From assembly GCA_903886985.1 (NCBI GenBank), contig CAISOI010000013.1:1-10750 (forward strand): a DNA stretch of 10,750 nt, written 5' to 3'. Both the position numbers and the translations under genes were made by a program. The DNA comes from an uncultured Chthonomonas sp. (GTDB lineage Bacteria; Armatimonadota; Chthonomonadetes; Chthonomonadales; CAJBBX01). Below, piece after piece: positions 1-5,476 of this stretch (positions are counted from its first letter, which is position 1; each line of letters begins with the position of its first letter). The notes beneath the pieces are model-generated. The model had not been told where the DNA came from and searched no databases. It was given only the letters and a program-made list of their open reading frames with translations.

Positions 1-723
1 GGCGGAGAAGAGGCGGCGCTATTTGCAGGTGAACTTTTCCGAATGTACACACGCTACTCCGAACGCAGAAACTGGAAAGTTGAAATTCTCAATTCGCAAG
101 AGACCGGTATAGGTGGTTTCAGTGAAGCTGTCTTCAGTATCCAGGGTCAAGGTGCTTTCAGTCAATTGAAATATGAGAGCGGCGTTCACCGAGTCCAGAG
201 GGTCCCGTCCACCGAATCTGGCGGGCGTATCCACACGTCAACGGCAACTGTGGCGGTCCTACCAGAAGCCGAAGAAGTAGAAGTAGAAATCAATGCGGGC
301 GAAATTGAAATGGACGTTTACCACTCGTCTTCCGCAGGCGGTCAGAACGTTCAGAAAGTGGCGACTGCAATCCGCATAACTCACAAACCTACTGGTATCG
401 TTGTAACGTGTCAGGATGAACGCAGCCAATTCCAGAACAAAGAAAAGGCAATGCGAATGCTGCGCGCCCGTCTACTTGAAAAGGAACAACAGGCGGCCGT
501 GGACGCCAGAACGGACCTGAGACGTGGCCAGATTGGTAGCGGCGATCGCTCCGAAAAGATTAGAACTTACAATTTCCCAGACGGACGCGTGTCCGACCAC
601 CGAATTGGCAAAACCATCTACAACATTCCCGCCATTATGGATGGCGAAATTCAACCTTTCATCGATGAACTTGCTGCCGCGGATCAAGCAGAAAAACTTC
701 GCTTGGAGAATGAAGGAATTTAA
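1..723 (+). CDS. prfA: Peptide chain release factor 1 (RF1), 5'-truncated by the window edge
   Basis: Class I release factor that recognises UAA and UAG in the ribosomal A site and triggers hydrolysis of peptidyl-tRNA. The frame is open from base 1 (GGEEAALFAGELFR, then M at 43), so the ATG at 43 is internal. RF1 is usually about 355-360 residues and 240 are visible, so roughly the first 115-120 are missing. The stop-codon recognition motif is P-S-T (205-213), fitting the RF1 P-x-T type and not the RF2 SPF type. The catalytic GGQ is at 337-345 within SSSAGGQNVQKV. Downstream are CQDERSQ and the conserved GRVSDHRIGKT. The TAA stop is at 721-723, followed after 6 bp by prmC, whose product methylates the GGQ glutamine. 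The order prfA-prmC is common in bacteria. The identification is secure and only the 5' end is unseen. Confidence 0.97.
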   Translation, partial: GGEEAALFAGELFRMYTRYSERRNWKVEILNSQETGIGGFSEAVFSIQGQGAFSQLKYESGVHRVQRVPSTESGGRIHTSTATVAVLPEAEEVEVEINAGEIEMDVYHSSSAGGQNVQKVATAIRITHKPTGIVVTCQDERSQFQNKEKAMRMLRARLLEKEQQAAVDARTDLRRGQIGSGDRSEKIRTYNFPDGRVSDHRIGKTIYNIPAIMDGEIQPFIDELAAADQAEKLRLENEGI

Positions 724-729
724 CAGATA

Positions 730-1596
730 ATGGTGTATTCAGAGCAAGAATTTCTTCAGTCAAACGCCCGACGACTTAGCGCTGCCGGCGTGGAGAGTCC
801 TTACTTTGAAGTTCAACTTCTTATGGCGCTGGCAGTTAAAGTAGACCGAATCAAGATTATTGCTGGGATTGGAAGACCATTTACCGACCAAGAAATCGGA
901 ACTTTTCTGAGCCACATTGATCGACGATGTAAACGGGAACCTTTGGCATATATTCGTGGCTCACAGGAGTTCTACGGGCTTGATTTCAAGGTCTCTAGTG
1001 CAACCCTAATCCCTAGACCCGAAACAGAAATCCTCGTCGAATTCGCGATCAAAAAGGCCGCTAAGTTTCCTGACTGTACAGTAATAGATGTTGGTACAGG
1101 CACGGGATGCATAGCAATCTCGGTTGCGGTAAATGTGCCAAATGCAAACGTAATTGGCATTGATAAGTCGTTGGAAGCTGTCTCTGTCGCACGCGAGAAC
1201 GTCAAAAAGTTGAGCCCTAAAATTGATGGCAAAGTGATGGTAGTTCAATCTGATATGTTGAGTGCGATCTTATCGAACTCAGTCGATATCCTGCTTTCAA
1301 ATCCGCCCTATATCCCTACTAAAGAGATAAGGGACCTTGAGCCTGAGATTAGCCGATACGAACCAAAATTGGCACTTGACGGTGGCAAGGACGGATTTGA
1401 TTTTCACAAACAGCTAATCAAGGAATCCAAGAGAGTTCTTAAACCCGGCGGATGGCTGGCAGTTGAAGTTGCGTTAGGACAGGCGGAATCTCTCCAGAAA
1501 TTGTATGAAAAGGCAGACTTTGTAAACACGAAACGGCTGAAGGATCTTTCAGGGATCGACCGTGTTGTCGTTGGGCAACTCAAAGATGATCAATGA
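730..1596 (+). CDS. prmC: Release factor glutamine methyltransferase PrmC (HemK family)
   Basis: SAM-dependent N5-glutamine methyltransferase that modifies the Gln of the GGQ motif in RF1 and RF2. The 288 residues match the usual length. An N-terminal helical release-factor-binding domain comes first (about 1-80, ending in REPLAYIRGSQEFYG at 69-83), then RPETE (96-100). The class I Rossmann SAM-binding motif V-I-D-V-G-T-G-T-G is at 118-126, and the family signature NPPY that holds the glutamine side chain is at 191-194. The ATG at 730 lies 6 bp after the prfA stop. An AAGGA (713-717) lies inside the end of prfA, 12 nt from the ATG, a slightly long spacing. The stop TGA (1594-1596) overlaps the next ATG, implying translational coupling to the ABC ATPase gene. 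Nothing is unusual in the protein itself. Confidence 0.96.
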   Translation: MVYSEQEFLQSNARRLSAAGVESPYFEVQLLMALAVKVDRIKIIAGIGRPFTDQEIGTFLSHIDRRCKREPLAYIRGSQEFYGLDFKVSSATLIPRPETEILVEFAIKKAAKFPDCTVIDVGTGTGCIAISVAVNVPNANVIGIDKSLEAVSVARENVKKLSPKIDGKVMVVQSDMLSAILSNSVDILLSNPPYIPTKEIRDLEPEISRYEPKLALDGGKDGFDFHKQLIKESKRVLKPGGWLAVEVALGQAESLQKLYEKADFVNTKRLKDLSGIDRVVVGQLKDDQ

Positions 1597-2405
1597 GTGA
1601 CGTTAACATGACCGACAACAATTTTGACATTCAACCAACCCCTCAAATAGTCATCGAATGTAAGGGACTAACAAAGAAATTCGGCGAGTTTGTTGCGGTG
1701 GACCAATTGAACCTTGCGGTCAATAAAGGTGAATTATTCGGGTTTCTTGGTCCTAACGGCGCAGGAAAAACGACGAGTATCAAAATGATGACAGGTCTGC
1801 TGCGTCCTTCGGCGGGAACGGCGATTCTTGGTAGTTACGACATTCAGACACATCCCTTACAGGCAAAAGCTCTCTTCGGATACATTCCCGATAACCCGTT
1901 TCTCTATGACAAACTCACCGGTAGAGAGTTTATCAGCTTTATGGCTGACCTCTATTCGGTTCCCTCAGAGGGGCGATCCCGCAAGATCAGCGATCTTCTC
2001 CAACTGTTTGAACTTGAAACCAAAGGCAATGAACTGATTCAAGGCTACTCAAGAGGAATGAGGCAAAAAATTGCACTCGCCGGCGCGCTCATTCACCAAC
2101 CTCAGATCATCTTTTTGGATGAGCCTACCGTGGGCTTAGATCCAAAAAGCGCTCGGTTGATGAAGGACATACTGCGCAAATTGTGTGACGACGGATGCAC
2201 CGTTTTGATCTCGACCCACATTTTAGAAATTGCCGAACGCATGTGCGATAGATTTGCAATCCTAAATAGGGGCAAGATCATTGCGCAAGGCACTATGACA
2301 GAGCTGAGAGCAGAAGCTGCTTCCGAAACAAAGAGCCTTGAAGACATCTTCCTAGAGCTCACGGGCGGTGACGAACATCGGGACCTGATTCATTTACTCG
2401 ATTAG
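1593..2405 (+). CDS. ABC transporter ATP-binding protein, ABC-2 exporter type (CcmA/NatA/BcrA-like)
   Basis: Cytoplasmic nucleotide-binding subunit expected to drive an ABC-2-type membrane permease. The 270 residues hold Walker A GPNGAGKT (53-60), a signature loop YSRGMRQ (152-158), Walker B IIFLDEP (172-178), a D-loop GLD (181-183) and the switch histidine H209 in ISTHILE. At the usual Q-loop glutamine the sequence reads YIPDNPFLYDKLTGRE (about 97-111), so Asp/Asn replaces Gln, as I recall from this ABC-2 subgroup. The start chosen is the ATG at 1593, which overlaps the prmC stop as ATGA. ATG 1608 (residue 6) is an alternative, and neither has a clear Shine-Dalgarno. No ABC-2 permease gene follows, and the substrate cannot be inferred. 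Membership of the prfA-prmC transcription unit is inferred from the overlap. Confidence 0.92.
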   Translation: MSDVNMTDNNFDIQPTPQIVIECKGLTKKFGEFVAVDQLNLAVNKGELFGFLGPNGAGKTTSIKMMTGLLRPSAGTAILGSYDIQTHPLQAKALFGYIPDNPFLYDKLTGREFISFMADLYSVPSEGRSRKISDLLQLFELETKGNELIQGYSRGMRQKIALAGALIHQPQIIFLDEPTVGLDPKSARLMKDILRKLCDDGCTVLISTHILEIAERMCDRFAILNRGKIIAQGTMTELRAEAASETKSLEDIFLELTGGDEHRDLIHLLD

Positions 2406-2460
2406 TACAATTATGTTAGAACCTATCAATTGAACTTTACTTTTTGCTTGGAAAACTGAA

Positions 2461-3264
2461 TTGAAACAAATATTGAATCGCTCCGGACTGGTGTTCCTGC
2501 TGACAGCTCTTTCAGGCTGTGGGCAGATACCCAATCCACTCATGAATACTAATCCCGAGGTGTACAATCGAGGCGTGCGTCGATTGGAAGTTCATGACAT
2601 CCCCGGCAGTCAGGCTGCATTTGACCAAGCAATATCGCTGCATCGAGAAGACCTCAGCCTGTACGCCCAAATTGCGAACGAATATATGCAGGCAGACCAG
2701 CCGGTACTTGCTGCTAAATATGCCGACCAAGGGCTTGCCGCTGTGCCAACGGCACCAGTTGTAGAAAGATGCGCATTGTTAAGTATTGCTTCTGCTGCAC
2801 GACTCGATGCCGGTGACCATGTAAAAGCGCTGGACCTTGCCACCGCCGCCTACAATCTACAACCCGACAATCCGCTTACACAAAACGGCCTCGCGTACAC
2901 GCTGGCGGAAACGGTAGAAGTGGATGATCCATTGACACCAGCAAAATTGGTAAAAGCGGAAACGTTGCTTGGAACTGCTCTGAACCGCCTCAAAACTTTG
3001 GACGTAACTCCGGAACAGATGGGGGTCGTGTTAGACAGCCTAGGATGGGTGCATTTTAAGATGCGTCGATTTAAGGATGCGGTACTCGAGTTGGAACGTG
3101 CTGACGATCTTTCTCCGGGGCAAGCGGAGATTACTTACCACTTAGGCATGGCTTATCTGGCTACTAACAGACTCAATGAAGCAACGACAGCGTTTAAGCG
3201 TGCGTTGGCAATTAAGCCTGGTCTCCTAGCTGCCAAGTCGGCATTAAACGCCATTGTCCATTGA
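2461..3264 (+). CDS. TPR-repeat lipoprotein, unknown function
   Basis: A 267-residue protein with a lipoprotein signal peptide: basic N-terminus (KQILNR), hydrophobic LVFLLTALS and lipobox L-S-G-C with Cys20 as the lipidated residue. The mature part is almost all tetratricopeptide-type helical pairs, roughly 31-64, 65-98, 103-136, 187-220 and 221-254. The last two are the clearest (VVLDSLGWVHFKMRRFKDA, then ITYHLGMAYLATNRLNEA). TPR proteins act as protein-protein scaffolds, and no catalytic motif is seen. The start must be the TTG at 2461: the first in-frame ATG (residue 28) lies after the lipobox and would remove it. GGAAAA (2450-2455) is a weak ribosome site 5 nt upstream. The gene lies 55 bp after the ATPase with no clear terminator or promoter between, so co-transcription is possible. 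An outer-membrane location is inferred from the lipobox only. Confidence 0.85.
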   Translation: MKQILNRSGLVFLLTALSGCGQIPNPLMNTNPEVYNRGVRRLEVHDIPGSQAAFDQAISLHREDLSLYAQIANEYMQADQPVLAAKYADQGLAAVPTAPVVERCALLSIASAARLDAGDHVKALDLATAAYNLQPDNPLTQNGLAYTLAETVEVDDPLTPAKLVKAETLLGTALNRLKTLDVTPEQMGVVLDSLGWVHFKMRRFKDAVLELERADDLSPGQAEITYHLGMAYLATNRLNEATTAFKRALAIKPGLLAAKSALNAIVH

Positions 3265-3271
3265 TTGTTGC

Positions 3272-3300
3272 TCCAATCCGTATATTTGGATTGCAATATT
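3272..3300 (+). other. Small inverted repeat and palindrome after the TPR gene
   Basis: CAATCC and GGATTG form a 6-bp inverted repeat around an 8-nt AT-rich loop, followed directly by the palindrome CAATATTG. No T-run follows, so it is at best a weak transcript end for the TPR gene. It overlaps the -35 of the tRNA promoter. Confidence 0.3.
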
Positions 3301-3319
3301 GCTAGGATTAGAGTAAAAT
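3291..3319 (+). promoter_or_regulatory. Sigma70-type promoter of the tRNA-His gene
   Basis: The -35 is TTGCAA (3291-3296) and the -10 is TAAAAT (3314-3319), with a 17-bp spacer. Transcription would begin near 3326, about 15 nt before the mature tRNA 5' end. That fits a short leader removed by RNase P. Confidence 0.7.
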
Positions 3320-3340
3320 ACCCTTCGTCGTGAACGATGT

Positions 3341-3413
3341 GGCGACCGTAGTGAAACGGTTATCATGCCAGTCTGTGGCTCTGGTGATACGGGTTCGATT
3401 CCCGTCGGTCGCC
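3341..3413 (+). tRNA. tRNA-His (anticodon GTG)
   Basis: The sequence folds into a full cloverleaf. The 7-bp acceptor stem GCGACCG/CGGTCGC is extended by an extra G at 3341 (G-1) opposite C73 (3413), the identity element of histidine tRNAs. The D stem is GTGA/TCAT. The anticodon loop CTGTGGC (3372-3378) carries GTG, and the T arm is ACGGG-TTCGATT-CCCGT. In the anticodon stem CCAGT/TCTGG the pair next to the loop is a T-T mismatch. CCA is not encoded (CAC follows), so it must be added enzymatically. The gene stands alone between its own promoter and terminator, reading with its flanking + strand genes. Confidence 0.95.
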
Positions 3414-3420
3414 CACTTTT

Positions 3421-3455
3421 AGTCTCTCCATTCTCTAAATGGAGGGACTTTTCAT
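3421..3455 (+). terminator. Intrinsic terminator of tRNA-His
   Basis: A 12-bp stem pairs AGTCTCTCCATT (3421-3432) with AATGGAGGGACT (3438-3449), containing one G-T wobble around a 5-nt loop CTCTA. T-rich sequence TTTTCATTTT follows. It lies 7 nt after the tRNA and isolates it from the permease gene. Confidence 0.92.
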
Positions 3456-3497
3456 TTTAGAAGCCTCCATTCCGGTACAAATACTGATCACGTATCG

Positions 3498-3503
3498 TAT
3501 AAT
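3498..3503 (+). promoter_or_regulatory. -10 element (TATAAT) directly before the MacB-like gene
   Basis: A consensus TATAAT ends 8 bp before the ATG at 3512. Transcription 6-8 nt downstream of a -10 would start at or within about 2 nt of the ATG. No Shine-Dalgarno is present in the short gap (CTCCTGAT is anti-SD-like). No good -35 is seen at 16-18 bp. Confidence 0.55.
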
Positions 3504-3511
3504 CTCCTGAT

Positions 3512-4717
3512 ATGTCTACAATTCGTGAAAATCTTCACAGTGCCCTGAGAGCAATTCGAGAAAACTTGCTTCGATCTTCCCTGACAATGATCGGAATTAT
3601 TATCGGAGTTGGTTCCGTTGTTCTTCTAATGGGAATTGGTGCAGGCGTCAAGAAGGATGTTACGAAACAGATTGACGATCTCGGAACCAATACTGTCATA
3701 ATCGTTCCTGGCAAGCTGGATGCGTCCGGTCAGCCAAATCCTATGTCCACTCTTGGGATTTCCACGTTAACGGATTTCGACGTGACATCGTTATCAACGG
3801 TCAATGGAATCAAACAGGCTATACCTCTCATGTTTGTGTTCGGCACAGTGGAACATGCAAAAGAGTCCTACTCCGCACTAGTCTTTGCTACAAATACCGG
3901 TATCTTTGACATTCGCCCGAGCCCCTTAGTAGAAGGGCGCCTTTTTAACCGATCTGAATTGAATTCCGCAGTATGTGTGCTGGCAAATGCTCCTAAGGAA
4001 CAGATCTTTGGTAAGGGCAGTGCTGTTGGCAAGTCAATTCGTGTACAGGGTCACGATTTCAAAATAGTCGGAGTTCTCGAAAAAGAAGATCAGTCGCTTT
4101 TCGGACAATTCAGCTTCGTTAATGTGATCTACATTCCACTTCCTGCTGCACGCAAGATGCTCCAAGGTGGTCAACTTAACAGAATTCTGTTGCAGACGGA
4201 TTATACGAAGGCTCCTCAGCCTACTCTAGACAAAGTCAAGGCCACTGTTCTGAAAAACCATCAGGGTCACGAAGACTTTGGGATTGTTACCCCCACTCAG
4301 CTTCTGGGTGCGATTTTCAAACTGTTCGACATCGTTCAAGCAATGGTTCTGGGAATCGGTGCAATCTCACTCGTTGTTGCAGGTGTTGGGATTATGAACA
4401 TCATGCTGGTCACGGTGACTGAGAGGACCAGAGAAATTGGAATTCGCAAGACAGTCGGCGCGCGTAAGATAGATATCTTCATGCAATTCTTAACGGAAGC
4501 GCTTGCACTTTGCCTGACAGGTGGCATGTTAGGTACATTTCTGGCGATGGGCATCTGTAAGGTTGTAGCGTACTTTTCCCCGCTGAAGCCTGTAGTTACG
4601 ATTCCTGCGATAATTTTAGCGTTCGGGGTCTGCTTGCTAGTCGGGTTGATCTTTGGCGTCACGCCGGCAATGAGAGCTGCTCAGCAAGACCCAATCACCG
4701 CGCTGCGACACGAGTAG
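3512..4717 (+). CDS. MacB/FtsX-fold ABC transporter permease
   Basis: An inner-membrane permease subunit of the MacB/LolCE/FtsX superfamily, 401 residues and complete. It has an N-terminal cytoplasmic helix and TM1 (about 22-44, SSLTMIGIIIGVGSVVLLMG). A large periplasmic MacB core domain follows (about 45-270), then TM2 (about 275-300), TM3 (325-355) and TM4 (362-385). The coupling segment TERTREIGIRKTVGARK (303-319) and the C-terminal DPITALRHE are typical of the family. Relatives such as MacB carry the ATPase on the same chain. This protein has none, so it needs a separate LolD/MacB-type ATPase, which is not in the window. Exported substrates in this family include lipoproteins, macrolides and peptides, and none can be assigned here. 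Transcription is probably leaderless from the adjacent TATAAT. The gene converges with the zinc-ribbon gene 38 bp away, with no clear terminator between. Confidence 0.9.
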   Translation: MSTIRENLHSALRAIRENLLRSSLTMIGIIIGVGSVVLLMGIGAGVKKDVTKQIDDLGTNTVIIVPGKLDASGQPNPMSTLGISTLTDFDVTSLSTVNGIKQAIPLMFVFGTVEHAKESYSALVFATNTGIFDIRPSPLVEGRLFNRSELNSAVCVLANAPKEQIFGKGSAVGKSIRVQGHDFKIVGVLEKEDQSLFGQFSFVNVIYIPLPAARKMLQGGQLNRILLQTDYTKAPQPTLDKVKATVLKNHQGHEDFGIVTPTQLLGAIFKLFDIVQAMVLGIGAISLVVAGVGIMNIMLVTVTERTREIGIRKTVGARKIDIFMQFLTEALALCLTGGMLGTFLAMGICKVVAYFSPLKPVVTIPAIILAFGVCLLVGLIFGVTPAMRAAQQDPITALRHE

Positions 4718-4755
4718 ATTCGTACAGAATACTACTTCAACGAGGGATTAATTGC

Positions 4756-5334
4756 CTACTCCACTGGGATAATTTCAGGCATTTCTGGAATGTAGCTACC
4801 GCATTTTTTACACATTCGAGCGGTCATGAAGTTACTTCCGCCGCATTTTGGGCAAGGAAGGTTCGACCAACGCCCCGAAACTTTAGAAGGATCGACACCA
4901 CGCCCAACCGTCTCAAAACCTTCCTCAGAGACTATATCTCGCTCACGAATCAAGGTCTGAAGTTTGGTCTGTAGCACTAAAGCGCCCGCATGCGTAGGCT
5001 GGAGATAGAGAACAGCTTGATTTTCTTCAGAGGCTTCGTGATATTCCTTGATAGCGGTAAGGAATACAGCAAAATTATAGTGCGAGGTCACCCTTCCCGG
5101 CTCCAAGATTGTCGCTTGCCGAAAGAATTTAGACGCAAGGGATTGATTGCCAATCATGGCATGTGCCATAGCTGCCAGTTCCAATACTTCCGCAGTTCCT
5201 GAACCATCAACACTCAGTGGCTTCAGCAATTCAAGAGCATAACTACCCTGCCTGCTCTGTAAGGCAGATTTCGCACCCTGTATTCGACGAACTACATCCA
5301 ACTCTTCCGGCATCTTGCCCCCTATTGACCGCAT
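4756..5334 (-). CDS. TPR-like protein with C-terminal zinc ribbon, unknown function
   Basis: A 192-residue soluble protein with no signal peptide. Residues about 12-130 are helical, with TPR-like pairs (LELAAMAHAMIGNQSLASKF, then SHYNFAVFLTAIKEYHEASE). A short linker leads to a zinc ribbon in which Cys161, Cys164, Cys175 and Cys178 form C-P-K-C...C-K-K-C, suited to one zinc ion. The role is unknown; a protein- or nucleic-acid-binding adaptor is an inference from the fold. Two starts compete. ATG 5334 has a -10-like TAATCT only 6 bp upstream (leaderless). ATG 5313 (residue 8) has a strong AGGGGG 4 nt upstream and would give 185 residues. I favour the internal start slightly on ribosome-site grounds but report the longer frame. 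Confidence 0.75.
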   Translation of the reverse strand: MRSIGGKMPEELDVVRRIQGAKSALQSRQGSYALELLKPLSVDGSGTAEVLELAAMAHAMIGNQSLASKFFRQATILEPGRVTSHYNFAVFLTAIKEYHEASEENQAVLYLQPTHAGALVLQTKLQTLIRERDIVSEEGFETVGRGVDPSKVSGRWSNLPCPKCGGSNFMTARMCKKCGSYIPEMPEIIPVE

Positions 5335-5340
5335 TCGAAT

Positions 5341-5368
5341 AGATTACTTAGATTGTGAAATTGTCCAA
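5341..5368 (-). promoter_or_regulatory. Putative promoter of the TPR/zinc-ribbon gene
   Basis: On the - strand, TTGGAC (5363-5368) and TAATCT (5341-5346) are spaced by 16 bp. The -35 is good and the -10 moderate. The start point would fall at or near ATG 5334. Confidence 0.45.
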
Positions 5369-5476
5369 TGTTATTTTAGACGCAATTTCGTTCTAATACG
5401 TTTCATAGAGGGCGAACACCCAATGCATTACACTCGACAACCCGGATGTCAGCCTCCGTGATGTCGGGAGATAATA

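Noticed and set aside
3341..3413. tRNA gene as an integration (att) site
   Set aside because: No integrase gene and no repeat of the tRNA 3' end were seen downstream in this window.
4336..4662. 108-codon open frame on - opposite the MacB-like permease C-terminus
   Set aside because: It is the mirror of transmembrane codons in a clear gene and has no motif of its own.
5395..5476. Terminator for the downstream protease
   Set aside because: GGGT-GTTC-GCCC (- strand) is only a 4-bp stem without a T-run, and the GACATC copies nearby are direct and not inverted repeats. No convincing terminator was found.
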